DNA of 64,000 nt from Syngnathus acus (Eukaryota; Chordata; Actinopteri; Syngnathiformes; Syngnathidae), in NCBI RefSeq assembly GCF_901709675.1, contig NC_051101.1, positions 10,374,501 to 10,438,500 on the forward strand, given 5' to 3'. Under the pieces are notes generated by a model. The model was not told where the DNA came from. It searched no databases and was given only the letters and a program-made list of their open reading frames with translations. Below are positions 10,701 through 23,954 of this stretch, piece by piece. How positions within the stretch are numbered: position 1 is the first letter of the stretch; every line of letters starts with the position of its first letter. The position numbers and the translations under genes were made by a program.

Positions 10701-13700
10701 TCGCTGAGCTAACCTGGGATGGCATGTTGCCCATGTTGGGGCCCATGTTAGGCCCCATGCCGGGGCCGTACGGACGCGCTCCCATTTGATTTGGCGGCAT
10801 CCTTCCTGGAGGCATGCCGGCGTATGGTTGTCCCCCACCTTGACCAGCCATTGGAGCCATAGCCGTCCCCGGGTAGTTGGCATTTGGCATGTTACCATAG
10901 CTGGGTTGCCGAGGATAACCTGAAGCACATTTGACAAAATAGATCAGAAATCATTTGGGCAAGGTGGGGAAAAAAATCTGTGATTAAAAACCTAAGCTAC
11001 AAATAATATTTGTGCTTTGTGAGCCACACTTTTGTTTCGACAGTGTGCTAGCAATGAGAGCTACGTTCCCCGAGCAACAAGCCTTCGTCACAGTCTGAGC
11101 TCTACTGACAGGAGGCTCTGCTACGTCAGCTGACTTTCTGCTTCACGGCTATTAATAGCAGCAACAGAGTTAGAGGGAGGGAGCAGCGATAGCTTGCTAT
11201 GCTGTGCCTGTGTGCTGAAGGGATGGAGCCAATGGGTTTTTTCGAACGAGAAACGTACACAAACTTCAAAATGTTACTTCATTATGTCAGGACAAACTTA
11301 GGTAATATGTGTTTTGACAACCAAAAATCATTTTAAAAAAGGGGGGTGAGAAAGAGATACACACCCTGGGGCCCATATTGTCCCCCCTGTTGTCCATAGC
11401 CACCCATGGAGTTATTTTGTTGATATGGACTCATCCCAGGATGCATTTGTCCCCCTGAGGACTGGCGAGGCGACAAAGCAGAGGCTGACTGTGGGGAACC
11501 ATAAGGGGGCATCTGAGGGTTTCTCTGCATAAACCCTAAAGTGGTGAAAGAAGAGACGAGGCTTGTTCAGACTAAGCTACCAGTAAAACACAATTACTTT
11601 GTGACATTTAGTGGACCTCGGTCTGGAGCCAGAGGAGACTGGCTCATGCCAGGGTGAAGGCTACCATCTGACTGCACACTTGATGGTCTTGGAGGCATCT
11701 GGTTGCCTGGGAAATTCATATTCAAGTTAGAGCAGCTCGGGAAAGGTTTGGTTGTGAGACCTGGAGAAAAGCACCCACCTGGCATGTTGGCAGGTGACAG
11801 TGGTCCAGTGCGAGGAGTACTGGCACTGGCCGGGGAGCCGGCCGGGGAAGGCGATGGTCCCCGGATGCCCGGCAGGTGGGGGGACGTGTGAGGTGAGAAG
11901 GGCGGGTTGCTCTGCTCGCCCTGGCTGCTGGAAACACCCGGCGTGCTCACTCCGGGACTCAGGGCACCATCTGTACCAGTAGGCAGGTCGTCTATGGAAC
12001 CCGACAGGTCCTGAAAACACAAGAGGGACAATAAAAGTTATTAAAGTACATTCTGATTATAAACCCAGTAAGCCTGCCTTGCACTAATAAACTCCAATAT
12101 GAGAGCAAAAAAAAAAAAAATCTTTCTTAAAAATATGTAATTATGGCCGTAGTTTTTCAATTGTTTAATCACTCAATTATAATGAGAAGTGTTTTGGCTC
12201 CTTTATTTCATTACAAGAAGGAGGAGGCAAAATGTTATAGATGCTCTGTGTGATGCCCCTGCATCTCCTTGACATTAACTCATGAATTGGGAATAGTAAT
12301 TTGGAAACACACAGAGACGTCGATTATTTTACTCATAGGGGGGTGAAATGGGAAAGAGAAATTCTAGCATTGATGCATACATGACTGACCGGAAGGCTGG
12401 AGGGACGGCCCTGACTATCCTCTGGCCCTCCTTTTTGTTGAGAAGATGGTGGAGCATTGGACTGAAATGAATCTTGGGGTATCTCCTAAAAAAAGTAGCA
12501 TTCTCTCATGCACATGTTTTTGAACCAAACAAAGACTTCAGATCCTCATCCGAGGGCCGCACCTGTTGTTGTGCAGGAGGAAAGCGTTGATAAGGTGACT
12601 GCTGTGCTTGCTGCTGCTGCTGCTGCTGAGGGTTCTGCGGGTATGCTCCAGACTGGCCCTGTGTGTGCTGGGGTGTCTGCGACTGCTGTTGCGAAGGGGG
12701 CTGCAGAGGCGGCTGCGACGACGCCGGATAGTTGGTCTGTCCCTGTGATCCCGGAGGAGCCTGGGAGCCCGGCTGCTGGGGAGTCTGACTGCCTTGTCCC
12801 TGCTGCTGGTACGGAGACTGGCCTGGCTGTGGTGCCGACGCTTGGGAATACGGCGGCTGAGGCTGCGCGGGGCCTTGAGGTGCAATTTGGGATTGTGGGG
12901 GAATATGAGGCTGCTGATAAGGGGTTCCTCCTTGGGCGTGCGGTGCCGAGGGGGTCGGCTGGTGGGGTTGCCCCGGGTAAGGTGCTTGACCTCCTGGTTG
13001 TCCAGGTTGGGGCTGAGAGTAGGGTGTTTGATGCTGACCTGGGTGGGGACCCTGACCAGGCTGGCCGTAATACGGGCCCTGGCCCTGTGAAGCGTATCCT
13101 CCTGGTCCCTGCTGGCCATAGGATCCCATCTAAGCACAAAAGAATTATCGTGAGCACAACTTAAACAAAAACACAATCAAAGCAGGATGTTACCTGTGGA
13201 CCATATGGCATGCCACCAATAGCTCCGGGAGTTCGCCCTTGCATGCCGACTGGGTATCGTTGAGGACCTGGGGGGCCGTAACTTTGGCCAGGATATCCGG
13301 GACCCTGCTGCCCGGTGGGAGGTCCTTGCTGTGATTGCTGACTGTAGGGGCTACTGGCAGCGTAGGGTTGCCCTCTCATTTTCACCATTGGGTCCATGGA
13401 ACCAGGCGGCTGGAAGACGCAAGGATAAAAAAATAAGTCGGGAAAAATATGAAAGTCATAACAGTTGGTCTTTCCCAACATTTATGAAACGAATTGGGAA
13501 ACCTCACAGCACACCACCAAACAAATGTGACAAAAAGTATAAATGCTGAAATGACGATCTCATATCATCTCTTTTTCTCACACTAATTTATTTTAATTCT
13601 TTTATATTCTTGATTTTAATTTTAAATAGTTTTTATTATTTTTTTATTTTCTGTACAGCACTTTGATATTTGTGGTTGTTTAAGATGCTTTCTAGATAAA

Positions 13701-16700
13701 GTTTGTTTGGCTAACGTCACAAGTAAACAGTGATATACGTATATATTTATCTGCTAGCCCAATTCCAAACATCTCCCAGCTGTGTTCCTGTTTTGTCCAA
13801 GTATGTTTTTATTTCTGGAGAAGGCAGTTTGGCCCCAGATGTATGACACGAAAAATTCAGGAAGTCCTTTCAAAACAAGAAAGGAGTGAAAAGGGAGAAA
13901 GCACAGACTCACTCCAGATCTGATCTCAATCACATTTTGGTACATAGAACATCGTTTTGTTGGGTTGTTTAGAATGTAACAGACGATCATTGTAGCGAGG
14001 GAATTCCCCAAATGTGCTGGATGAAACGCCTCATCAGCGTAACAACCTTTTTTTTGTGCAAATGTTATGCCTTGCGTGACATTTAGCAATTGCGGCGTGA
14101 TGAATTGAAATAAATAAATGCAGCACATGGCTAATCTGCATAAGACAAACTCCCTTGGTGGGTGAGAGATGGTGGACTGTTTTCTGATTGGCTTAAGAGG
14201 GGGGACTGGGGGGGAAATTCTTTGGAGTCAAACTTGTGTGGCATGCCAACCAGACGCAGGAGCTACATGCACACATCTTTTGCAGGCGGGGCTAAAATGC
14301 AGCTTTTCTTTTGAAGCAGAAACGATGCATTTTGAAACACGTGTGCAAATATACATATATAATCACCATATTTTTAAAACTGTGCATTTTCTTTCCAAAA
14401 TTGCCATTTATATGGAAGCCCCACATTTATGAAAATTGCTGTGGATTTACAACAGTATGGAAAACATGAAAATGTCTAGGTGTTAATATATTGTGAACAT
14501 AAGTGGCAAAAGTAATCACAATCCTGTTAACAAAAAAAAAGTTTGGCAATGAGAAGTACTGATTCAACTGCTTAGGTCAATACACATTTTCTTAGAGTAG
14601 GCGAAATAGCTACAAGTAAACATGAATTCTTAGCACAATACCTATTTTAGATTAAGAAGAATTTTGGGGTATTTTTTTTTTTACACAACACATTCACCGG
14701 AAGCCATTTATAAGGAATATCATGCTTCACGTTTCTCCATAACACTGTTATGCCGATTTTCTTTGCACAAGTTTTGCCTCTCTCCATTTATATTCACATT
14801 TCAGAGCTCATGCATATAATCATCAATTGAGTATAAAGTGAATTTAAAACCACATCAGAGTCAACATTTTTGGAAAGAAAAGCGATCATCAAAAGAACAG
14901 GCAGTAATACCTCTGACGACCCTGAGATGATTCAATACTCCTCTTATCAGCAACTGTTGCCTTGCATCACATGTAATTATAAATGGCCACATGAGCTGCG
15001 GCTAAGGAGCCAATCAGATCAGAGCTAGCATGTCAACCCGAGACCAACTATCTCCTGGCTTTGACAGCTCGATTTTACCTCCACAATTCAAATCCCTGTT
15101 GCACGCTGCAATCTTGCAGCGCATTCGCTTCATGTGGCCCGAGCCTTCTGACCGTTTACGGCCAACAACCAAGCATGTGCATCCCCCTATGCCGCACTCA
15201 GATAGGCGCTCACGTTGCAAACATTTGCGTCATTTTAGTGACATCTTACAACGACGTTTAAGTGTGTTTTTCTTTGAAGCTAGAAAAGCAAGAGGCCACT
15301 TTAACTAATAGCGAGTTTGATTAGAAGTGCGTCTAGCATTCCTTCCGTCATTGCTACCAAATTAATATGAAAAAAAATCTAGATTCCAGCTTTGAACCAC
15401 TAAAACAACGAGTATGTATGTTGAAATCCGGTGATCAAATCGCACAAAACAGTGTTTGTTTTAACATTTAGCTAAGTGTGCGTGGCAATGCTGAAAGGGG
15501 GTTGAAACGAAGCGTTGCCCCCTCGATCTGGATTCGAGCTGCTCTAAAAAGTCGGGCCTTCGTGGCTACGCCAAAGTCCCTCAACGCGGTCTACTTTCGA
15601 CGACTTCCCTCGTCATCTCGCCCCGCTCTCGTGTCGGTTTATATCGTTCGAACCGACGGAAAAACGACAGTTTTAAGGGCTGCTATGAGGGGGGGAAACA
15701 CACACGAGAGGCAGCCATTTTAGAGTCTTAGCGAAGTAGTGTAGCAGACAATGGCTGGCCTACTACGTTGTGAACTAGTTAGGAGGAGGGAAGGAGACGT
15801 GGAAAAAAAACACCATGGCCTTCGCGTTGTGGTGTGATTTTACCTGGCTTCGAGCTAGCGGCTGCCCGGCGCTTCCCGGGCTCATAGGCGACGGGTGATG
15901 GCTTCTTTGTTGCCAAGCCGGATTGCTGCCTCCGTACTGACCGCTAGCGCCCATGTCTGCTGCCCCCTTGCTAGCTCCCTCCTGGCTGGTGTAGTCGCTC
16001 GACGGGTAGTTGGAATAAGCCCGTGTGGAGCTCGGCGACGTCAGGAGCTTATTGAGCGTCGGTGTGGATGTCGGCTGCGGGTTTCCGATGTTATATCTCT
16101 GGTTATTGTAAGATCCAGCCATTGCTGTGGGTCCTCCCGCTGGTGCTTGCTGCTTAGCTGGCTGCCCCCCAGCTGTCGGCGCCTGACTACTACGAGGCGA
16201 GTTCATAGCGTACGCCTGGCCTGGATACGGAGTCCTGTTGGGGAACGGGCTGTAGTTGTTAAACTGGTGGTTGGAAAAGTCATGCGAATTGGGTTGGTAA
16301 GGGTCCACGATGTTGCTGGGCTGAACGGTCGGACCCGCAGCAGCTGCCATGCCAGGGCTTTGTTGTCCGCCATGTTGATGAAAAGGGGCCCGACTGTAGT
16401 GCTGACTGTATCCGTACGACGGTGGAGGGAAAGCTGGGTTGTGATGGTGCACCATACCCGGGTGATTGTTTCCCTCCGGTCCGACGGTGTCATTCTGGTT
16501 ATTATTGTTAGCTCTGGGCGGGTTCCCATTCCCGTTCTTCATCTCAGGCTCCCCTCCTCCTCCTGCATTTCCAGCGTCGGCGCCGTCCTGCAGATCCCCC
16601 CGGCCCGGCGATTCGCCTTCCAAGCCGGGCTGCTTTTTCTCCGACTGCTTCTCTCCCGATACCGTGTCCTCCTTGGGCTCTCGATCCGGCTTTTTGAGTT

Positions 16701-16752
16701 CTGAAGGCGGGCTTGTGTTCAGAGTGGCGGCGCTGGCGACCTGAGCGGCCAT
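4776..16752 (-). CDS. arid1a: ARID1A (BAF250a), BAF chromatin-remodelling subunit, 20 coding exons, 2264 aa
   Basis: ARID1A is the large DNA-binding subunit of the canonical BAF (SWI/SNF) complex in the nucleus. Coding exons: 16752-15844, 13409-13194, 13129-12563, 12485-12390, 12010-11779, 11706-11617, 11535-11365, 10919-10619, 10543-10398, 10304-10219, 10142-9933, 9849-9645, 9536-9401, 9321-9152, 9066-8850, 8370-8245, 8007-7911, 7741-6901, 6832-6702, 6623-4776. Phases close throughout, giving 2264 aa (human 2285). The start [14 protein letters not shown] matches the human N-terminus. A long Q/P/G/S-rich low-complexity region follows. The ARID domain spans roughly residues 945-1055 (exons 11-12: [33 protein letters not shown]). 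The last exon carries the BAF250 C-terminal domain and ends [12 protein letters not shown]. An acidic stretch begins just after residue 1680. The intron at 11707-11778 is 72 bp, stop-free and in frame. Confidence 0.97.
8938..8999 (-). repeat. CAG/CCA microsatellite coding Gln-Gln-Pro repeats in ARID1A exon 15
   Basis: About five units of a 9-bp CTGTGGCTG motif on the plus strand encode QQP repeats ahead of QQQPPFNRG. The human ARID1A segment I recall here (MSSGQGPNGG, then GDPYSR) lacks this run. It is coding and in frame. Confidence 0.85.
12590..12660 (-). repeat. Polyglutamine tract in ARID1A exon 3
   Basis: A GCTGCTGCTG run near 12610-12630 (plus strand) encodes an [12 protein letters not shown] stretch in the Q-rich N-terminal region. 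Human ARID1A also has Q-rich sequence here. Confidence 0.75.
13410..15843 (-). other. ARID1A intron 1 (2.4 kb)
   Basis: Bounded by an exon 1 CAG/GTAAAA donor at 15843 and a CTTCCAG acceptor at 13410. It is the largest intron of the gene. It is AT-rich in the middle and GC-richer near 15480-15780. I see no other coding exon, RNA gene or mobile element in it. Confidence 0.7.
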
Positions 16753-18538
16753 GATATACCCCCCACCTCTCTCCCTCTCTCGGCGAGTCAGGCACAATCA
16801 AAAGCTAGCATGGAACATGAATAATTGTTTAGAACCATTTATCCCGGTGCCGATTCATCCCCACCCGCGAACCGGACCGAATCCGGCTGCCACCCCTTGG
16901 TTCCGGTTCCGTGAGTGGGTTAGAGAGATGACTGGCGCTCCATACAATGCGTAAAAAAAGCGAGAGAAATTGTTGTGGGAGTTATGTTACTGAGCCCGGG
17001 TAGAGGCAGGGAACGAGCCCAACCAACACGAGGCTTCGTTAGATACAGCCATTTTACTGAGCCGAGCAGGGGACCGGAAAACCCGGACTGGATCGCACCC
17101 TGCAAGCAACGATGGACGGGATCTCCGACGTCCTTATTGTCTTTTCCCCACTACTCGAATATATTGCATTACGCCAGAGAGCACTTTATGTTCATACAAG
17201 TTATGTGCAACTTTAAACTGATCACACATCATCAACATTGTTGAAAATGATCATCTGTGGGGTGTCCACGTGTTTGACTTGTTTCTCCTCACTCACCACA
17301 TACATATATGAATGGTTTCTTTTTTTTTTTTTGAACGTATTGGGTTTTATGCTTTTTGCTGTATTAATGCAACCCACACAGCAGAAGGAGGTAGCCTTGC
17401 AGCAATAGACTAGCAATGCACATTCCCTCCTTTCCCTCCCTCCTCCCCTCTCTGTCTCAGTGCTGTGCAGTGGGGGATGGGAGCAGGCAAGGCTGCAGCT
17501 CTCACCCCAATAACATTGAACCAACAGTCAGCCAGACCTTATCTAGCAGCCTGTCTGAGAGGGATTGAGGGGAGGGTGTTAGTGCAAGCGTGGACACTTT
17601 GAAAAAGTACAGAAAAACAAGACACTTGGTGGTGCTTCTTTTTTTTTCTTCCTTTTCTATCTTCAGTGAAAGCAAAGACTGTGGCATCCATGAAACGCAG
17701 AGAGCAGCAGGGGAGGGGTGTGATGAGAAGTGTGTGCGTGTGCAGAAGGCTGCTAGCTGCTGATTAAACGGATGAAACACACGGGCGTGATCAAATTGTT
17801 GTTTTCATTTATTTGGAATTCCATTTGTTACTTCAAAACTCTTCCTCTATCTCATAGACACACATCTTCCTGTAGGGGGCTTAAGGGAGGAAGGGGGGGG
17901 GGCAGGAGGTACCAATGAGGAGGCATAGTTGATCACATGTGCAAACATGGGAACACAATTTAACATTGTGCCTGACACACCCCCTCAATGCATGGATGAC
18001 TGGAGGCGATAAATAATCAACGTTCACCAGTTATTTTAGGATTTATTTAGCTTTACTTTGATGACGCATTGAATACTTTATTTAAATTATAAAGAGTTTT
18101 AAGAATTTCAAGGAGGGTGTGTTATAATACGATTACAACAACAGTGGTGGAAAGAGTAAAAGGAGAGTTTGAGGGTCTTCCATCCCAAAGAGCAGACACA
18201 GGGCCAGTTGTGCAGAAACACAGATTTAATGTGGCTTCCTCTCCCCGCCTGACTTAATTTTTCTCCTCCGGCTGGAGGGAAAATCTGGAGCGGATCTTCA
18301 GCGAGCAGACGCCTCCGTTTTGGGAGCACGTCGGCTGCCACCCGCTGGAGGAAAGCGCACATGCAATCCCCAAAGGACATTCACTTTCTCATGAAGCATC
18401 CCCAGTGCATTGTATAAACATTTCAATAAAGCAGAATATCTAAATAAAACATGTTTTTAGCATGTCCTTCAAATGTCATTCCTGCGTTCATCTACTTCTA
18501 TTAAGGTTATGAGCGGGCATCATTTCGTATTCCTCTCT
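16753..18538. other. ARID1A 5' region and GPN2 3' flank
   Basis: GC-rich sequence just upstream of the ARID1A start (16753-17110) fits a 5'UTR and a TATA-less promoter. A pyrimidine-rich patch lies near 17426-17460 and a G-run at 17884-17902. The GPN2 3'UTR must lie at the right end. The reading frame at 18108-18380 has no family resemblance and I treat it as noncoding. Confidence 0.5.
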
Positions 18539-20371
18539 TCAAATATCCATCAATTCCTCCTCCACGGTCTTCTCGCTGGTTTCAAGGTACCGCTCTTGAA
18601 CTCCTAGAGTGCTGGAAAGTCCGTTGTTAAGGCAAACTCTTTTATTCAAACATTTCCGCTCAAGAAGTTGGAAGTACAGTCAGCTTTTCAACCACTCCCG
18701 TAAATGGTGGTGGTTCAATAAGCAACATGAGTCAGGGTTGAGTCACCAGAGCTGCTAGAAAAGGATACGAGGCAAAGTCAAAGTCTGCCCCTACGGCAGC
18801 TGACATCATGGCCTGAAGATTCCTCTCCTCCAGGTCTCCAAAGCAGCAACCGTTGGCTTTGTCCACTGCCCGCAAGACCCGCATCATGCTTTCTTTGTCC
18901 TGCATTTACAGAGCGCAGACGTCTCAACTTTAAGTAGGTGGGGAGAAAATAACCGACTGACACCCGAGTAGACGGGGACCAGTGCGAGAGTGTTACTGTA
19001 GTAACCATCCGACCAAAAGTTAAAATCAGGTTTTGTTTTGGTCTTAAAAGTTACCGAGCTGGATAACAGCGGTTACCATGGTAACAATCATTCTCGGAAA
19101 AGCAGCGTGTAATTCCGGTGTCACATATCTCAAGCACTGTGGACAAAATTTTCAGCAGCAGCGTTTATTTTTTTCATACTTAAATGTTAGACATGTTTTT
19201 CATTAATTAGTGGATTTGTTGATTTGGTATCTTCTGGTTGCTAATGACAAGAAAATATCTACAGACTAAGAAAGATCTACTTTTGTACTTTTATTCAATT
19301 TAAATAATATAAATATTGTGGCACCTCTTGTATAAATCACAATAACAGCATTTTTCTCAAAAATATATCACTAGAACTTACTGGGGTATAAATACCTGAA
19401 CATTGAGAGACACAAACGAGACAAGGCTGTAATCTTGAATGACCTCTGCCAGCTTTTCGTTTAAACGGCGAAATTTTTTGAAGAAAGGATCTGCCGCCAG
19501 ATGATCAAGAAGATACGTCAGGTCCATGACTTCAGTGTAGTAGTCCAGGTTGAATGCTGGTCAACAAATAAAGACATTAAATGAGAAAGTAGACTGTGCA
19601 CCATTTTGTGGAAAACAAAAATGTCTCACACAAATAGTTGGCGTCTTCAATTAATGAAAAATGTTTTGCAATTAAGCTGGGATAGCCCTACCAAGTTTCC
19701 CATAATGTTCGATTAGGTCCATCTTGGAGAGGATGTTCACATGAGGGAGCTCCACATGCAACATGGTGGACAGTGAAGTGCACAGCACAGAGATGAACTT
19801 GGCTGGATCGGCACAGTAGTGAGAGTCCACAAGGTGCACACATGTTAGCTGAAAACAAAAAAGATCTACATTTAATGACTTTAGATACCATCACCTGACA
19901 AGATTACTATACATCACTGGCACACAAAAAATATCAAGGGAAATTGAATGCACTCACCCTAAAATTCCACTTTCCCAATTGTGAGAATATGTTTTTCACC
20001 GAATTCTGATGTGTGTAGAGCTCCACCTGCCCAGGACAATCAAACAAGAAGTAACAATCCGGGTTCTGCTGCAGTTTATCCTGCAACCAGTCCAGGTTGG
20101 CCTCCACATACTCCATGCAATAAAGGAGCCCGCCATTGGGTCCCAGTTTCAGGCCATCCATGACATCATCCAAAGTGACAAGCTCGGAGATGTCAACGGC
20201 ACAAGTGTACGGTAGTCCATCATTGGCCGGGTCCATGTTCACCACAGCTACCTTGCGTCCGAGATGGGTGAGGAACTCCTGCATGGCCTGGCAGTATGTG
20301 GTTTTACCCGAACCCGGTGGTCCGATCACCACCTGGCCGAATCGGAGCGTTTCTCCTTTGTGCGCAGACAT
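18539..20371 (-). CDS. gpn2: GPN2, GPN-loop GTPase 2 (5 exons, 311 aa)
   Basis: GPN GTPases act in assembly and nuclear import of RNA polymerase II. Exons: 20371-19958, 19848-19692, 19556-19396, 18899-18769 and 18611-18539, giving 311 aa (human 310). Visible motifs are the P-loop GPPGSGKTT at residues 17-25, the diagnostic GPN at 77-79 and the switch DCPGQ at 111-115. [12 protein letters not shown] (guanine-base recognition) is in exon 2. The last small exon encodes [24 protein letters not shown], joined through a GTATCC donor and a TTTCCAG acceptor. I start at MSAHKGE rather than a residue five codons upstream because it fits the family length. GPATCH3 lies upstream on the same strand, as in human. 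Confidence 0.95.
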
Positions 20372-21142
20372 GCTGTAGCAAAACACTAGTGCCGTCCGAA
20401 GGGGAAAAAATACTTTTTTATTGAATCAAATTAGGTCAGGGCCGGTGATCTGGTTAAAAGTGTCATCCCTGTATTTTATTGTTACATTATGTATAGTAAA
20501 AAGCAGACGCAAAACATTAGACGCGTGGTGGTAATGCGAATCAACAAGCACTAACCAGTCAATTGTAAACCGGCATGAATAATTCAGATACGCTGTAAAC
20601 ACCGATAAAGTAGTAAAACAAGCCGGTATTGAAGTTGCGAAATTCAAAAGGAGTAAAAAAGAGTTTAAGAGCAAAGTAGTGCTGCTTACTATTGACAGCG
20701 TTGCGAGCAACTAGCCGCCACGCTAACATCTAATACATCCGGGTCACCTAAATGTAGGAGTTTCAAAATAAAAGCTTTTGACGACGCAATCGTTCCAATG
20801 AGATCTATTATTATAAGATTGAGAATTAAATAAAATACATATTCTGGTTTTAACACAATAATTTTAATAGATCGGACATACAACAGAGTTCATTACAACA
20901 CCTAATCAAGGGAGGTTCAATGTAAAAAAATACAAATTGCAAATTGTTTTCATTTTAAAAAATATTGAGATATCGCATTTTTTCTTTTAATCCTTTTTGG
21001 AAATAATAAAATAATACATGAATAAAATATAGTAAAACAAGCGTTTACTCAATTTTAATGTGTCATGGTTATGAAATTGAGACAATTACGAAATGATGAA
21101 ACGACTAAATTCTTCCAGCATTCACGTCATCAAAGTTTTTTG
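20372..21142. other. GPN2 5' region and GPATCH3 3' flank
   Basis: A 771-bp, mostly AT-rich gap. The GPN2 promoter should lie near 20400-20750, where GC content is a little higher. No further gene is recognised. Confidence 0.5.
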
Positions 21143-23888
21143 TCATCTTCGTGGCCCAACACTGCCCCCAGGCTGCCAGCCTCTGTACTTCATGCTGTTG
21201 TTTTGTTGTCGTCTAAGCAGAGAGTCCCCCATATCAACGTCTTTGGGTTTATCATAGACCGTACTTATGTGGAAATCTTTTCTGGTCCTTTTACCAAGAT
21301 GCGGGAGTAACTTTTCACCATGATATCTGTGGAATAAACAGCATCACAATGAGTACAATGATATGTAAACAAGAAAATCATTAACCTATTTTTATTTTGA
21401 AACTCACCCAAACCCTCGTTTGCAATATGGATGTTTGCCTTCATTCTCCAGTGCGTCCGGAATCCCAACTTGACTGCTTCCCAAGCCTTCGCCGTCCTTC
21501 CACCCTTGCTTTTCCATTACGCGGCGGCCAAATCCCTAACCAAACAGTAAAAACGAGTAAAACATAAAATTCCAGTGAACAAATGTGTGTTTTAGATCAA
21601 TTTCGTACCTTAGTGAACCTCTCAAAACTGCCAATGGCCTGATTATGGGCAGCTCCATCTTCAAGACCGTCCCGAAGCCTTTTCTCCAGTCGCATCCGGA
21701 CGTAGTCCCGGGCATCCATGTCACCTCCATCTGTAAAAAAAGATAACACCAGTTTCAGAAATTATGTCAAGAGTGAAGGTTAAATACATTTTGGGATTAT
21801 TTGCATCATTAAGGTAAAAAATGTTAAGCAATACAGAATACCTTTATCATAGTAGATGCTCATGTCAACATCCCAATCGTCTGCCGTTTGCTCGTCAAAA
21901 TCTGAAAAAGGTGCATAAATGACAGAAATTAATCAAAATTTAAAGTTTAATTAAACAGTTGGTGCATAATTTAATTCAATGGGTGTTGTGTGACTGGTTT
22001 TTGGGTCTTGGCCATCAGAGGGCAGTATAATAAAGAACAAGAACAAGCTTGTTTTTTTTTGGAGGCTAAAGAAAATATCGTGAGCGTAGCAAAAATAATG
22101 GACTGATGTAAAAAAAAAAAAGTAGGTTGGTGTGTGTGTATATAATTTGAGACAACAGCACTGTCGTGTTTACCTCCTTCCTCTTCCTGCCAGTACTGGG
22201 CATCAGTGTAGAACACTAATCCCGAGCCACCTTTTTCCCACTTCAACTCAATTTCTTCTTCAAATAGCCTTTCTTTGCTTCGCTCTTGGCTTGTAATGTC
22301 CTCGTGCAATGCTTCATGACGCTCCCACTCCTCGCAGCAGTCGTCGTCCTGCAACCAAAAGAGGTTAGTAATGAATGCCACTTGCCCATATTGTTCTAAA
22401 TTGAAATTAAATTGAAAGTTGACCAGCACTGCAAAATAGACTTTAAATTTTCAATCTGCAAAAATTCTAAAGTCTTGATCTTACATCATCTGCATTTGAC
22501 TGCACATCCTCCTCCTCTTCTGCTTGTGGCTCATCATTCTCAATTGTCTCGCAGTGGTCATCCAACTGTCCGCTTGCCGACATTCGAGCAGGTAAAATGC
22601 CCGGCCCACATATTTCATGGCCAGCGGCTGTTAAAACAGTCTCTTCTGTGGCAGGTAGCGTGCAAGTTTCCTGGTACTGGAAAGGCACATTGCCATAGCG
22701 ACGGTTGGAGCCAGTCTTGGGGAACTTGAGGCCCAATTTGCGAATAAGGCGGGGAGGCAGCCGACACGACTGGATGAGCTGTAGGAAGACTTTGACTGAC
22801 GTGCCCACATTGCCATTCTGCATCAGAGCGGGTGGATTGAGCTCAGATAAGGTCTTGAGGTCAGACAGGGTGAAGTGTTCGGTTTGGGATATCCGATGTC
22901 GCTGTTCAAACCTCGTCTTGTACGGGAACTGATTATCATCTGGGGGGGTGAAATGTTTGTCAGTAAATTAAATTATACAGTAATCCTTTGTTTATCGCGG
23001 ATAATTGGTTCCAAAAACCACCCGCGATAAGTGAAATCCACAAAGTACGGTCACCAACAAGAAGTACTGGGCAGGCTAACGAGTTAGCGGAAAGATGCTG
23101 ATTCGCGATCAAGCTAACACGCGAAAACGGACTTCTAAAGGAATGTAAACGAACATTTGGAGCAATACAACATTGTCCTAAAGGTTAGACACATGTTAAC
23201 TCAATTTAGAAGTTTTATTTTGAATTTTGAATGGGTTTTTTTTTATTTGGGGGGAAAAACGCGATGGAGTGATGCCGCGATAAACGAAACGCGAAGTCGC
23301 GAGGGATCTTTGTAGTACCAAAATAGTACTTACATAGGAAAATTGCATCATTGTAAAAATATGAGCATTGTTTTCGTAGTTTGTAGTGTGTAAACTAGTG
23401 AGATTTAGACTTGCAATGCATCATACTAACGATTATTTGTAATTCAGAAATGAAATATTTGGGGGAAACAAGACGAACTTACCATTGTGTTGTGATACCT
23501 TAACTCTTTTAATGACACATCTTCTGGACAGCCAATTGCCCTTGAAGTCGATCCAGTGGTTTCCTGCGTACATCCTGACGAATCTGTCGGCGTGTTCGTT
23601 GTGGACCACAACGACACAACAGCAGGTTTTGGTCGACTGTTTCGTCTTTTTACTGCAATTGTTATTAACCGCCGCTGGTGCTAGGTCGCTAGCAGACGAC
23701 TTCTCGCCGTCCTCCTCGCTGCCCCCGCACGTTTGAGGCTCCCGATGCACCTCTGGTCGATGGCGGTAATGAAAACAGATGAAGCCACCGCTCTCTATGA
23801 ACTGACTGAAATAATTCCGGAGGTCCGACGAGTGAAAATCGGTGGGGATGTTGCTAATAACTAAGAAGACGCCCTGAGAGTCGGCCAT
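21143..23888 (-). CDS. gpatch3: GPATCH3, G-patch domain protein 3 (7 exons, 509 aa)
   Basis: Mammalian GPATCH3 has been linked to transcription control and to damping RIG-I-like receptor/MAVS signalling; the role in fish is inferred. Exons: 23888-23483, 22939-22485, 22348-22174, 21901-21842, 21730-21609, 21535-21408 and 21326-21143, giving 509 aa (human 525). The N-terminal domain reads ISNIPTDFHSSDLRNYFSQF...GGFICFHYRHRPE, close to human. Exon 2 has RLPPRLIRKLGLKFPKTG. Exon 3 has EEWERHEALHED and EEEIELKWEKGGSGLVFY. The G-patch (GFGRRVMEKQGWKDGEGLG) is in exon 6. The last exon has YHGEKL and STVYDKP and a shorter tail than human. Intron 1 holds a small transposon-like element. Confidence 0.95.
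22977..23319. mobile_element. Short DNA-transposon-like element (MITE) in GPATCH3 intron 1
   Basis: It begins with ACAGTAATCC and TTTATCGCGGATAATTGG, and contains ACCCGCGATAAGTGAAATCC. It closes with a diverged inverted counterpart near 23270-23315 (GCCGCGATAAAC, GCGAGGGATC). This TCGCGG...CGCGATAAGTG signature is common in vertebrate nonautonomous DNA transposons. No coding sequence is inside. I do not assign a superfamily. Confidence 0.6.
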
Positions 23889-23954
23889 GTTTTCTTTTGA
23901 GTGTTGGCTCGTGAGTGAACGAGTCGTTCAAAAGAACGAATGTTTTCAGTGACC

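Noticed and set aside
12508-13164. Several overlapping long frames on both strands in ARID1A exon 3
   Set aside because: GC-rich repetitive coding sequence leaves all frames open. Only the minus frame giving [12 protein letters not shown] matches ARID1A.
15470-15560. tRNA-like GATTCGA stretch in ARID1A intron 1
   Set aside because: Only the T-loop-like string is present; no matching acceptor, D or anticodon arms could be drawn.
15895-16704. Plus-strand 269-aa frame opposite ARID1A exon 1
   Set aside because: Shadow of the GC-rich first exon; no domain or conserved motif.
18108-18380. Possible small protein between ARID1A and GPN2
   Set aside because: No recognisable motif, no splice or start support, and it lies where the GPN2 3' flank is expected.
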